NCBI RefSeq assembly: GCF_002097715.1
Contig: NZ_CP020737.1
Coordinates: 1,798,001 to 1,862,000 of the forward strand
Source of the DNA: Burkholderia ubonensis subsp. mesacidophila
Lineage (GTDB): Bacteria; Pseudomonadota; Gammaproteobacteria; Burkholderiales; Burkholderiaceae
DNA: 64,000 nucleotides
Direction of reading: 5' to 3'
The translations under genes were made by a program, and so were the position numbers. Shown piece by piece: positions 8,543-18,600 of this stretch; positions within the stretch are counted from its first letter, which is position 1; every line of letters starts with the position of its first letter. The notes under the pieces were generated by a model. That model searched no databases. It was given only the letters and a program-made list of their open reading frames with translations, and had not been told where the DNA came from.

Positions 8543-10390
8543 TTAGCGATACAGGATCTGCCGTTTCAGGTCCTTCGAAATGCTGCGCGCGACGTCTGAC
8601 CACTCGGCGAGCTTCGCGCCGCTGCACACGTTGCTGCCGAGGTCGCGATCGAGCACGCGCGTCACGTCGACGGTCCGGCCTTCACGGCGATAGGTCGATC
8701 GATAGGCGATTTCCCCGGCCCGTACGGTCACGTCCGGCGGGATCGCGAGCAGGTCGACGTCGGTCGGCAACATGATCCGGTAGCGCTCCTCGAGCCGGGT
8801 TCCGGCGCACACGCCTTCGAATACCTTGCTTTTTTGCTGGAGGACGAAGTCGGCGAATCCGCGGATCTGGCCGAAATTGGGCAGCGACGGGACCGCAAAT
8901 GCCGCGGGGCCCGGCATCAGCGCCAACTGGTTCAGATTGCCGCGCAGCGCGATCGAGAACGGCTGGTCGAGGTCGCCCAGATGACGCGGGCTCATCTGCA
9001 GTTCGCCCGCGAGGCCGAAGCGGCGCAGCATCTCCTCGGCGAGCCGTTTCGGCTGGACGTGAATGAACATCTGGCGTGCCCGTTGGACCGCCTCGCCGTC
9101 GAGCGTGATGTCGCCCGCCATCGTCGCATTGCCGTCACGATCGAGATCGACCGAATAGGCCAGCAGCGAGCGGCTGTTGTGGCCGTTCTGCGGCGGCGTG
9201 ACGGTCAGCTTGCCGGTCGAGGTGTCGAGCGCGGGTTTGCCGCTCGCCTCGAACTGCAGTGCGCCGAACGGCAGCACGCCGACCGTGGTGTCGGCAAACA
9301 CGTCGAATTCCGGCAGCCACACGATGGCATGATTGAACGTCAGGACATCGGGTGCGGAGGGCAGGCGATAGCGATTGCCGAGATTGACCAGCACCGCGTG
9401 GCTCTCGATCCCCTTGGCTTCGAGCAGCGCGGACAGCAGCGTCACCTGATCCTTGCAATCGCCGTAGCGGTTGGCGAGCACCTCGTCGGCGCGGTGCGGG
9501 ACGACCGGCCCCGCGCCGAAGTACACCCCGACATAGCGGATGTTGCGCGCCACCCACGCGTACAGCCGCGTTGCCTGCTCGCGCCGGTCGTCGATCCCCT
9601 TGGTCAACTGATCCGCGAGCTGGCGGATCGCGTCGTCCGGCTTTCGCTTGTCGAACGCGCGCACGTCGTAGGCGTGGGCGATTTCCGCGTAGCCGGAGAA
9701 GTTGCTCGCGACGAAGACGGGGCCGATATCCGTCCACGCCACCGTGTTCGCTTGCTCGTCGAGCGGGCCGGACGGCGCGGTTTCGTAATGATAGGAACGG
9801 ACCCGGCGTCCGTCGCGGGACGCGTCGGCCGACTGGCGCATGCCGCGCGCGTCGATCGCGACGGACATGTCGCCCGGCGTGTCGAGCGTGACGTTCGCCG
9901 AACGGTAGTCCTCGATCGGCGGAAACGAGAGCTGCACGCTGAATTTGCCGGGAAACAGCGTGTCGGTGTCGGCCAGCGTGTACGAAAGCCGGATCGAATC
10001 GCCTTTCGCGAGTGCGGGAAACGTGACGATGCGCAAATGCTCGGCGCTGAATTGCGGCGCCGCGATCGTGACGGGCGCCGGCCGGTCGAAGATGCCGCGC
10101 GCGACATCGACCGAAACCATCGAGCCGTCGGCGTGCACCGTCTGCGCCGAGTGGATGTCGAGCGTCTCGAACTGCGCGTTGTACGACAGCACGTACTGGC
10201 CGAAGCGGGCGATCGCCGCATCGGTCAGCAGCTTGATCGACAGATCGACCTTCACGACGCGTTTGCCGGATGCGTCGACCTTGATTGCGTTGTCGAGCCG
10301 TTCGACCTGATAGTCCGCCGCGAATGAAATCGCAAGCCGAAGCATCAGCAGAGCCGCGACGCCGTAGCGTGCGATGCGTGAGACGTTCAT
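8543..10390 (-). CDS. DUF3857/transglutaminase-like exported protein
   Basis: A 615-residue protein with a signal peptide (MNVSRIARYGVAALLMLRLAISFAADY), an N-terminal DUF3857 beta domain (about 50-220) and a transglutaminase-like core. The Cys-His-Asp triad is visible as RYGDCKDQVTLLSALLEAKG (Cys near 340), FNHAIVWLPE and VFADTT. Such proteins are exported to the periplasm or surface; function is not established for most. The start at 10390 is chosen for the signal peptide. It interrupts the cobalamin genes without an obvious link to them. Confidence 0.8.
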   Translation of the reverse strand: MNVSRIARYGVAALLMLRLAISFAADYQVERLDNAIKVDASGKRVVKVDLSIKLLTDAAIARFGQYVLSYNAQFETLDIHSAQTVHADGSMVSVDVARGIFDRPAPVTIAAPQFSAEHLRIVTFPALAKGDSIRLSYTLADTDTLFPGKFSVQLSFPPIEDYRSANVTLDTPGDMSVAIDARGMRQSADASRDGRRVRSYHYETAPSGPLDEQANTVAWTDIGPVFVASNFSGYAEIAHAYDVRAFDKRKPDDAIRQLADQLTKGIDDRREQATRLYAWVARNIRYVGVYFGAGPVVPHRADEVLANRYGDCKDQVTLLSALLEAKGIESHAVLVNLGNRYRLPSAPDVLTFNHAIVWLPEFDVFADTTVGVLPFGALQFEASGKPALDTSTGKLTVTPPQNGHNSRSLLAYSVDLDRDGNATMAGDITLDGEAVQRARQMFIHVQPKRLAEEMLRRFGLAGELQMSPRHLGDLDQPFSIALRGNLNQLALMPGPAAFAVPSLPNFGQIRGFADFVLQQKSKVFEGVCAGTRLEERYRIMLPTDVDLLAIPPDVTVRAGEIAYRSTYRREGRTVDVTRVLDRDLGSNVCSGAKLAEWSDVARSISKDLKRQILYR

Positions 10391-10576
10391 GTCGAATCCC
10401 CGTCGATGAAAGTGTGGTGATGCAGGCGGCTGCCGCAGCCGGTTCGTCCGGCGTTGTCTGAATTCGGCGGCACCGCGGAAGCCGGACAGACGGTATCCAA
10501 ATCCCCGCAGCCATGTCAATCGTCTGATTGTTCGATCTTCGGCGCGTCTTCATCCGGCTGCGACGCGGCCCGACGC

Positions 10577-10716
10577 CGCCTTGACGCTCCCGCCACCGAC
10601 GCCTGCACCCGCACGCGTTCTGGTACGCGCGCGCCCGCCGGCGCGCGCAGTCAAACGGGAAACAGGGAGCCTGCCTGCAACGCAGTCGGGCCAACCGTGC
10701 TGCCCCCGCAACGGCA
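10577..10716 (+). pseudogene. Truncated cobalamin riboswitch relic
   Basis: About 140 bases closely matching the 5' half of the intact riboswitch at 13030-13275 and its upstream flank. Shared segments include TTGACGCTCCCGCC, the arm AAACGGGAAACAGGGAG, CGCAGTCGGGCCAAC and the core GTGCTGCCCCCGCAACGG. Similarity stops right after CAACGG and the B12 box and kissing-loop partner are absent. It runs toward the 3' end of the TonB receptor gene, so it controls nothing. It is a broken duplicate. Confidence 0.8.
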
Positions 10717-10733
10717 CGATGCTTGTCACAGTG

Positions 10734-12872
10734 TCAGAACTTGTACGCCGCCGTCAGCGTGAACATGCGCGGCGCACCGGGCATGATCTGCGCCAGGCTC
10801 GTCGCGCTGGCGTAATAGGCGCGATCGGTCAGGTTGACGGCCGCCAGCGTTACTTCGAGATCGCGCGTGCGGTATCCGGCCTTGCCATCCCAGCGCACGT
10901 AAGCGGGCAGCTTGAGCAGGTTGTCGCGATCCGCGTAACGCGCGCCTTCGTAAATCAGCCCGAGTTCGGCGAAAAAGCCGAGCAGCGGCGCATAGCCGAC
11001 GAACAGGTTGCCGTTCGACGACGACACACCCGCAGAGCGCTTGCCCGCGTACTTCGGCTCGGCGTCGACGACCCGTGCGTGTTGCCAGCCGATGCCGCCA
11101 CGAACGAACCAGTCGCCCGCGAGCCTGCCGGCGATGCCCAGTTCCAGGCCGCGATTGCGCTCGAGGCCGGTGAGGTCGAAGAATCCCGGCCGTAGCGGGT
11201 CGGCGACGCGGCGGTTGTACAGGTCGAGCTGAAACAGTGCCAGCGTGGTGCTCAACGCGCCGTTCATCCAGTCGCTCTTCACGCCGATCTCGTATTGACG
11301 GGTGTATTGCGGGCCGAGATCGTTGGCATTGCCGCGCGCGTTCGGCGTGATGCCGACCAGGTCGCCACCGACCGGCGCGAAGTTCCGGCTGTACGACGCA
11401 TACACGCGGTGCGCGTCGACCGGCGACCACACGACGCCGAGCCGCGGGCTCCATGCATTCGTCGTGCGCTGCGATCGCAAATCGTTCAGCGTGTTGGTCG
11501 AATCGACGTCGAAGCGCTCCCAGCGCAGGCCCCCCAGCAGCTTCCACGATCGCCCGAGGTCGAGCCGGTCCTGCGCGAACACCGCGTAGTCGCTGACGCG
11601 ATGGCGGTTCATCGCGAACGGGCGCGGCGCCGAGCCGGCGAACGCGAAACTGTCCGGATCGGTGATCGAGACCGGCGCCGCATCCGCCTGCCAAAGCTTC
11701 GGCACGCGCTTCTGCCAGCCGTATTCGACGCCGAACAGCAGGTGGTGGCGAACCGGCCCGGTCGCGAGCTTGCCGCTCAGTTCAAGGCCCGTCTGCACGT
11801 TGAGGTGCGTCATGTCCTGCAGGTAACGCGCGCGTTGCACGCGCCGATAGTCGCGCGGCTTCGCAATGTAGCTCTGCGTGACGTAGGTATTGTCGAACGT
11901 GCTGCGCAAATCCAGCACGCCCAGCGTGTGCTTCACCTGCCAGTCGCCACCGAGCGCGTGCGTGAAGACCGAACGCCAGTTCATGTTGGTGTCGCGCAGG
12001 GTATCGCGGCCCGCCGCGCCGAAGAAGGTTTCTCGTGACGCGGACGGCAGCGAGAACGCGAATGGATTGCCGGCCCGGTCGAGCGCAACGACCGGCGCCG
12101 GCATGCCGCGATCGGGCACGCGCTCGTATGCGTCGTATTCGAACTGCAGCAACCAGCTCCGCCGGGCATCCTGCCATTTGATCGATGGCGCGACGTACTG
12201 GCGGGTGCCGTCGACCTGATCGCGGAAGCTGCCCTCGTGCTCGCGTCCGGCGTTGAGTCGCACGCCCCATTCGCCGGACAGCGCGCGGTTGAGATCGACC
12301 GACGCCCCGAGACGGCCGGCACTGCCCGTCGTCGCCGAGACGTGGCCGAATGTCTCCGGCAACGGCTGCTTCGTGATCCGGTTGATCACGCCGCCGCCGC
12401 TGCCGCGTCCGTACAGCGCCGCGGCCGGACCCTTGAGCACCTCGACGCGCTCGACGTTGCCGAGGCTGCGCACGTACTGGGCATCGTCGCGCATGCCGTC
12501 GAGCAGCAGATCGCCCGCGCCGGAAAAGCCGCGGATGCGGAATGAATCGAAGCGCGTGTCCGACGTATTGGAAATGCCCGGCACGCCGGCCAGCGCGTCG
12601 GCGAGCGTGCGGCCGCCATAGGACATCGTGTCCTCGACCGACACGCTGTCGATCGATTGCGGCACGTCGCGCGGATCGCTTGCAACGCGGGTCGCCGTGC
12701 TCACGTGGTCGGGGCGCGGATCGTGCGGATGGCGGCGGCCGCGCACCTCGAGCGCAGGCAGCTCGTCTTCGAACTCGGCGGCCGGTGCAGGGCAGGAGGC
12801 TGTGCATGCGATCGAGCACAGCGACAGGGCCAGCGTCGGGAAGCGCCGCCCGGATGTCTGTCGTTTTGACAT
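10734..12872 (-). CDS. TonB-dependent siderophore receptor
   Basis: A 712-residue outer-membrane beta-barrel receptor for a ferric siderophore. MSKRQTSGRRFPTLALSLCS begins a signal peptide ending AAA. The plug follows with DVPQSIDSVS, VPGISNTSDTRFDSFRIRGF, LLLDGMRDDAQYVR and VERVEVLKGPAAALYGRGSG (about 60-170). The barrel ends with FTLTAAYKF, the expected C-terminal aromatic. The motifs are those of ferrichrome/catecholate-type receptors, not BtuB. The start at 12872 is chosen for the signal peptide. It lies between two copies of a B12-riboswitch sequence and is divergent from the cobalt-transport operon; a Fur-like site is upstream, so iron control is more likely than B12 control. Confidence 0.88.
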   Translation of the reverse strand: MSKRQTSGRRFPTLALSLCSIACTASCPAPAAEFEDELPALEVRGRRHPHDPRPDHVSTATRVASDPRDVPQSIDSVSVEDTMSYGGRTLADALAGVPGISNTSDTRFDSFRIRGFSGAGDLLLDGMRDDAQYVRSLGNVERVEVLKGPAAALYGRGSGGGVINRITKQPLPETFGHVSATTGSAGRLGASVDLNRALSGEWGVRLNAGREHEGSFRDQVDGTRQYVAPSIKWQDARRSWLLQFEYDAYERVPDRGMPAPVVALDRAGNPFAFSLPSASRETFFGAAGRDTLRDTNMNWRSVFTHALGGDWQVKHTLGVLDLRSTFDNTYVTQSYIAKPRDYRRVQRARYLQDMTHLNVQTGLELSGKLATGPVRHHLLFGVEYGWQKRVPKLWQADAAPVSITDPDSFAFAGSAPRPFAMNRHRVSDYAVFAQDRLDLGRSWKLLGGLRWERFDVDSTNTLNDLRSQRTTNAWSPRLGVVWSPVDAHRVYASYSRNFAPVGGDLVGITPNARGNANDLGPQYTRQYEIGVKSDWMNGALSTTLALFQLDLYNRRVADPLRPGFFDLTGLERNRGLELGIAGRLAGDWFVRGGIGWQHARVVDAEPKYAGKRSAGVSSSNGNLFVGYAPLLGFFAELGLIYEGARYADRDNLLKLPAYVRWDGKAGYRTRDLEVTLAAVNLTDRAYYASATSLAQIMPGAPRMFTLTAAYKF

Positions 12873-12965
12873 GGGAATTTCAGGATGACTGAATGACTGC
12901 CTCGTGATGCTGTTGCGCAAATCGTTTTCGTTATCGGGTGGCAAAGTTTATCTTGTTTGGTTGAA

Positions 12966-12978
12966 AACGACAATCGTT
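12966..12978 (-). promoter_or_regulatory. Possible Fur-type operator upstream of the TonB receptor
   Basis: AACGACAATCGTT is a perfect inverted repeat (5-base arms around CAA) in an AT-rich stretch about 95 bases before the receptor start. On the receptor strand the context, AACGATTGTCGTTTTC, resembles part of a Fur box. This fits an iron-repressed siderophore receptor, but the match to the 19-base consensus is only partial. Confidence 0.4.
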
Positions 12979-13029
12979 CGCATTTGCGGTCCGCCGCAAC
13001 CTTGACGCTCCCGCCGCCGACGCCTACAC

Positions 13030-13275
13030 TCGCACGCGTTTCGGTGCTCGCGCACGCCCGCCGGCGTGCGCAGTTAAACGGGAAACAGGGAGTCTGCCTG
13101 CACCGCAGTCGGGCCAACCTGTGCTGCCCCCGCAACGGTAAGCGAACGCATCGCGCCCGCCGCGATGCAACGCCGCTTCGCCGCATGCCTGCTGCGCATG
13201 CGGACGACCGCCACTGGACGCGTCACGCGTCCGGGAAGGCGAAGCGGCGTGTTCGTCAGCCCGGATACCGGCCGA
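13030..13275 (+). ncRNA. Cobalamin riboswitch upstream of the cobalt transporter
   Basis: Shows the full order of B12-riboswitch elements: TTCGGTGCTCGCGC, a GC-rich hairpin, AGTTAAACGGGAAACAGGGAG, TGTGCTGCCCCCGCAACGGTAA, GCCACTGG, CGGGAAGGCG and the B12-box-like CAGCCCGGATACCGGCC. It ends about 205 bases before the transporter. The 5' half has a truncated twin at 10577-10716. Confidence 0.92.
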
Positions 13276-13479
13276 GACGAGGGGTTCAGCGCCGCGGGGA
13301 TGCGGCGCATCGTCCACGGCCGCAGCCACAGTGCGTCCGGCGCCCGGGCGTCTCCCGTATTCCGATCCGCTGCGCGCTTTGCGCGAGGCTGGCCCGGCAT
13401 CCGGCGGCGTGCGCGTGTCCGGGCACCCGGTGCCGGCCGTGTTGGCATTCATCATGTCGACCGTTCGCCAAGGAGCACC

Positions 13480-14538
13480 ATGCTCGACTCGCTTTTCCGC
13501 CTGTTCAACGACAGCCCGTCCGGGCTGCGCGGCAAGATCATTGCCATCTATTCATTGCTGGTCGCCTTCAACGTCGGCGCGTGGATCTGGGCGTTCATCG
13601 CGTTCCACGGCCAGCCGGTGCTGCTCGGCACCGCGCTGCTCGCGTATGTGTTCGGCCTGCGCCACGCGGTCGATGCCGACCACATCGCGGCCATCGACAA
13701 CGTCACCCGCAAGCTGATGCAGGAAGGCCGCAGCCCGCTCGGCGCCGGCCTGTTCTTCTCGCTCGGCCATTCGACGGTCGTGATCGTGATGTCCGTCGTG
13801 GTCGCGCTGACGGCGGCGTCGCTCGCGCGCTTCGAGAGCATGAAGGCGTGGGGCGGCGTCGTCAGCACGTGCGTGTCGGCGTTCTTCCTGCTGCTGCTCG
13901 CGACCGCGAACCTGCTGATCCTGATCTCCGTGTACCGCACCTTCCGCGCGGCGCGCCGCGGCGAAGCGATCGTCGACGCGGATCTCGACATGCTGCTGAA
14001 CCAGCGCGGCGTGCTCGCGCGCCTGTTCCGGCCGCTGTTCCGCCTCGTGTCGCGCAGCTGGCACCTGTATCCTGTCGGCTTCCTGTTCGGCTTCGGCTTC
14101 GACACCGCGACCGAGATCGCGCTGTTCGGCATCTCCGCGACCCAGGTGCAGGGCGGCCTGTCGTTCTGGTCGGTGATGGCGCTGCCGGCGCTGTTCACCG
14201 CGGGCATGACGCTCGTCGACACGACCGACGGCATCCTGATGATGGGCGCGTACCGCTGGGCGTACGTGCGGCCGATCCGCAAGATCTACTACAACATGAC
14301 GATCACGTTCGTGTCGGTGCTGGTCGCCGCGCTGATCGGCGGCATCGAGGTGCTCGCGCTGCTCGCGGACAAGCTGTCGCTGCAGGGCCCCGTGTGGGAC
14401 TTCGCGTCGATGGTGGCGTCGCACTTCGGCATGCTCGGCTACTTCGTGATCGGCCTGTTCATCGCGTGCTGGGTCGTGTCGGCCGCGATCTACCGCCTGA
14501 AGCGCTACGACGAGATCGACGTGACGATCTCCGCCTGA
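13480..14538 (+). CDS. Nickel/cobalt transporter (NiCoT, HoxN/NixA family)
   Basis: A 352-residue polytopic membrane protein importing cobalt for corrin insertion. The family signature in TM2, RHAVDADHIAAIDN (about 64-77, HX4DH), is intact, along with LFFSLGHSTVV and GFGFDTATEIALFG. About eight transmembrane segments are visible. The ATG at 13480 follows AAGGAGC at good distance; reading further upstream enters the riboswitch. The B12 riboswitch before it and cobW-cobN after it make cobalt the likely substrate over nickel. Confidence 0.92.
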   Translation: MLDSLFRLFNDSPSGLRGKIIAIYSLLVAFNVGAWIWAFIAFHGQPVLLGTALLAYVFGLRHAVDADHIAAIDNVTRKLMQEGRSPLGAGLFFSLGHSTVVIVMSVVVALTAASLARFESMKAWGGVVSTCVSAFFLLLLATANLLILISVYRTFRAARRGEAIVDADLDMLLNQRGVLARLFRPLFRLVSRSWHLYPVGFLFGFGFDTATEIALFGISATQVQGGLSFWSVMALPALFTAGMTLVDTTDGILMMGAYRWAYVRPIRKIYYNMTITFVSVLVAALIGGIEVLALLADKLSLQGPVWDFASMVASHFGMLGYFVIGLFIACWVVSAAIYRLKRYDEIDVTISA

Positions 14539-14564
14539 CTCCCTTTTTCGACACAGGACTTTCC

Positions 14565-15644
14565 ATGACCATGCGCAAGCTGCCCGTCACCATCGTCACG
14601 GGCTTTCTCGGCAGCGGCAAGACGACGCTGATGCGCCACATGCTGCAACACGCACAAGGCCGCCGCATCGCGGTGATCGTCAACGAATTCGGCGAGCTCG
14701 GCATCGACGGCGAAATCCTCAAGGGTTGCGGCGTCGGCTGCGACGACGCGCAGGGCGAGGCGTCCGGCCAGCTCTACGAGCTCGCGAACGGCTGCCTGTG
14801 CTGCACCGTGCAGGAGGAGTTCTATCCGGTGATGGAGGCGCTCGTCGAGCGCCGCGCAGACATCGATCACGTGCTGATCGAGACGTCCGGCCTCGCGCTG
14901 CCGAAGCCGCTCGTGCAGGCGTTCAACTGGCCGACGATCCGCAACAGCTTCACGGTCGACGCGGTCGTGACCGTCGTCGACGGCCCGGCCACCGCGAGCG
15001 GCCAGTTCGCCGAGAATCCGCAGGCGGTCGACGCGCAGCGCCGCGCCGATCCGAACCTCGACCACGAATCGCCGCTGCACGAGCTGTTCGCCGACCAGCT
15101 GTCGGCGGCGGATCTCGTGATCGTCAACAAGGCCGACCTCGTCGACGACGCGCAGCTCGCGCAGGTCGAGGCGGCGATCCGCGAGGAAATCCCGCCGCAG
15201 GTGAAGATCGTGCGCGCGACGCGCGGCGAGCTGGATCTGGCGATGCTGCTCGGGCTCGAATCGGCGTCCGAGGAAACCATTCACCTGCGCCACGATCACC
15301 ACGGCTCGGCCGACGACGAGGATCACGATCACCACCACGACGACTTCGACTCGGTCGTCGTCAGCGGCGACGCCGGCTCGCGGGAAGCGACGATCGCGGC
15401 GCTCAAGCGCGTCGTCGAGACGCACACGATCTATCGCGCGAAGGGCTTCGCCGCGCTGCCGGACGCGCCGATGCGGCTCGTGATCCAGGGCGTCGGCCGC
15501 CGCTTCGACAGCTATTTCGACCGCCGCTGGCAGGACGGCGAGGCGCGCGCGAGCCGCTTCGTGCTGATCGGCGAGGACCTCGACGCGGCCGAACTGCAGC
15601 GCGCGTTCGACGCGGCGCTCGCGGCCGAGCTGCAACAGGCGTAA
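14565..15644 (+). CDS. cobW: CobW-family metallochaperone GTPase
   Basis: A 359-residue G3E GTPase thought to deliver Co(II) to the CobN chelatase. Visible are the P-loop GFLGSGKTTLM (about 13-23), the metal-site motif CLCCTV (about 74-79), IETSGLA, and the nucleotide-base motif NKAD. A His/Asp-rich loop (HDHHGSADDEDHDHHHDD, about 244-261) is a probable metal-binding insert. The CobW C-terminal domain follows, with KGFAALPD. It lies 26 bases after the transporter and 6 before cobN, so it is part of the riboswitch-controlled operon. Confidence 0.95.
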   Translation: MTMRKLPVTIVTGFLGSGKTTLMRHMLQHAQGRRIAVIVNEFGELGIDGEILKGCGVGCDDAQGEASGQLYELANGCLCCTVQEEFYPVMEALVERRADIDHVLIETSGLALPKPLVQAFNWPTIRNSFTVDAVVTVVDGPATASGQFAENPQAVDAQRRADPNLDHESPLHELFADQLSAADLVIVNKADLVDDAQLAQVEAAIREEIPPQVKIVRATRGELDLAMLLGLESASEETIHLRHDHHGSADDEDHDHHHDDFDSVVVSGDAGSREATIAALKRVVETHTIYRAKGFAALPDAPMRLVIQGVGRRFDSYFDRRWQDGEARASRFVLIGEDLDAAELQRAFDAALAAELQQA

Positions 15645-15650
15645 CCCGCG

Positions 15651-18600
15651 ATGCATCTGCTGCGCACCACGCCGGGCGGCTTCGTCGACGATACGCAGGG
15701 CGTCGTCCGGATCGACCAGCGGCCCGCCGAGATCGTGATCCTGAGCTCGGCGGACACGACGCTGTCGCTGCTCGCGAGCGTCGTGCCGCGTCTGCCGGCG
15801 GGCTTTCCGAGCGTGCGGCTCGCGAACGTGACGTTCCTGCGCCAGCCGGCGTCGGTCGATTTCTACGTCGACGACGTGCTGCAGCATGCGAAGACGGTCG
15901 TGATCGACCATCTCGGCGGCGAGGCGTACTGGCCGTACGGGATCGAACAGGCGATGTCGCTCGCGTCGCGTCGCGGGCAGCGGCTCGCGATGTTCTCGGG
16001 CGACCTGCAGGAAGATCCGAACCTGATCGCGAAGAGCACCGTCGCGCCCGGGCTGTGCCGCCTGTGGTGGCGCTACCTGCGCGAGGGCGGCGCGCACAAC
16101 GCCGACGCGCTGCTGCGCAGCATCGCGTTTCACACGCTCGGCTTCGGCGACGAACCGGAGCCGCCGCGCCCGCTGCCGGCCGCCGCGCTGTATCACCCGG
16201 CGCGCGACCCGGCGAGCATCGACGACTGGCTGCCGCGCTGGACGCCCGGAGCGCCGGTCGTCGCGATCCTGTTCTACAAGGCGCACTGGCAGGCCGCGAA
16301 CACCGCGGTGTTCGACGCGCTCGCCGACGCATTGATCCTCGAAGGATTGAATCCGCTGCCGATCGCGGTGACGTCGCTGAAGGATGCGGTGAGCCGCGAA
16401 GTGATCGCGCGGCTGTGCGACGCGCACGGCGTCGCGCTGGTGCTGAACACGACCGCGTTCGCGGCCGGCGCGATCGACAGCCCCGAGCCGGACATCCTCG
16501 CGGGCGATGCGCCGGTGCTGCAGGTGATCCTGTCCGGCGGCAACCGCGACGCGTGGGTCGCCGACAACCAGGGGCTGCATGCGCGCGACATCGCGATGCA
16601 CGTCGCGCTGCCCGAGGTCGACGGCCGCATCGTCACGCGCGCGGTGAGCTTCAAGGGGCTCGCGTACCGCTGCGCGCACACCGAGGTCGACGTGGTGCGC
16701 TACCAGCCCGACGCGGAGCGCATCGGCTTCGTCGCGGCGCTTGCGCGCGGCTGGTGCCGGCTGCGCACGCTCGGGAACGCCGACAAGCGCGTCGCGCTGA
16801 TCCTCGCGAACTATCCGCAAAGCGAAGGCCGGATCGGCAACGGCGTCGGGCTCGACACGCCCGCGTCGGCGCTCGGCGTGCTCGCGATGCTGTGCGACGC
16901 GGGCTACCGGGTCGCGGACCTGCCGGCCGACGGCGACGCGCTGATCGCGCGGCTCACCGAAGGCGTGACCAACGACCCGGCGCTGCACGCGCTGCGGCCC
17001 GCGTTCCAGAGCTTCGCGCTCGCCGACTACCGGACCCATTTCGAGCGGCTGCCGGCCGACGTGCGCGCTGCGCTGAACGATCGGTGGGGGCCGCCCGAAG
17101 CCGACCCGACGCTGCGCCACGGGCGCTTCACGATCGCGGGCTGGCGCGCGGGCAACGTGTTCGTCGGTATCCAGCCGTCGCGCTCGCGCGACGAGAACGA
17201 CTACGCGAGCTATCACGACGCGGATCTGGTGCCGCCGCATGCGTATCTCGCGTTCTATTTCTGGCTGCGTCATGCGTTCCGCAGCGACGCGGTGATCCAC
17301 CTCGGCAAGCACGGCAACCTCGAATGGCTGCCGGGCAAGAGCGTCGCGCTGTCCGATGCGTGCTGGCCGGATCTCACGCTCGGGCCGCTGCCGCACCTGT
17401 ATCCGTTCATCGTCAACGATCCGGGCGAGGGCAGCCAGGCGAAACGGCGCGCGCAGGCGGTGATCATCGATCACCTGATGCCGCCGCTCACGCGTGCGGA
17501 GAACTACGGCCCGCTGCAGGACCTCGAGCGGCAGGTCGACGAATACTACGAAGCGCTGATGGTCGATGCGCGGCGCGCGAAGCTGCTGCGCAAGACCATC
17601 CTCGCGACGATCGCCGAACACCGGCTGCACGACGAGCTGAGCGTCGCGCAGCCGCGCGATGCGAGCGACGAGGACGAGCTGCTGACGCGCGTCGACGCGT
17701 GGCTGTGCGAGCTGAAGGAAGCGCAGATCCGCGACGGGCTGCACGTGTTCGGCCTGTCGCCGGCCGATCGCCAGCGGCGCGACACGCTGCTCGCGCTCGC
17801 GCGCTTCCCCGTCGGCGACGGCCAGCAGGCGCGCGCCGGGCTGATCGGCGCGCTCGCGCGCGATCTCGCGCTCGGCGACGATTTCGATCCGCTCGCCGCC
17901 GACTGGGCCGCGCCGTGGCAGGGCCCGCGCCCCGCGCTGCTGGCGGAGCTCGACGCTGCGCCGTGGCGTCACGCCGGCGACACGCGCGAGCGCCTCGAAA
18001 GGCTCGCGCAGCAGTGGCTCGACCGGTTGTGCGCGAGCGCGCCGCACGCGCCGTGCGAGCCGCCGCCGGGCGTCTGGACGCACACGTTGCCCGTGATCGA
18101 GCGCGTGCGTTCGACGCTGATGCCCGCGCTCGACGCGTGCGGCGGCGAGGAGCTGCGCCAGCTGCTGCGCGGGCTCGACGGCCGCTTCGTGCCGCCGGGC
18201 CCGAGCGGCTCGCCGTCGCGCGGCCGCCCCGACGTGCTGCCGACCGGCCGCAATTTCTACTCGGTCGACACGCGCGCGGTGCCGACCCAGGCCGCGTGGT
18301 CGCTCGGCCTGAAATCCGCGCAGCAGCTGATCGAGCGGCACCTGCAGGATCACGGCGACTATCCGCGCGCGATCGGCCTGTCGGTGTGGGGCACCGCGAC
18401 GATGCGCACCGGCGGCGACGACATCGCGCAGGCGTTCGCGCTCATCGGCGTGCGGCCGAAATGGGCGCACGGCAGCCACCGCGTGACCGACTTCGAGATC
18501 CTGCCGATCGAGATCTTCGACCGGCCGCGCATCGACGTGACGCTGCGCGTGTCCGGCTTTTTCCGCGACGCGTTCCCGAACCTGATGCACCTGTTCGACG

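Noticed and set aside
10734..12872. Reading the TonB-dependent receptor as the cobalamin receptor BtuB because of the nearby riboswitches
   Set aside because: The plug motifs and length fit siderophore receptors, the intact riboswitch points away from it, the relic faces its 3' end, and a Fur-like site is upstream.
15301..15345. GAT/CAC-rich repeat in cobW considered as a nucleotide repeat or CRISPR-like array
   Set aside because: It is the coding of a His/Asp-rich metal-binding loop in CobW, not a regular repeat-spacer pattern. No CRISPR array is seen anywhere in the window.
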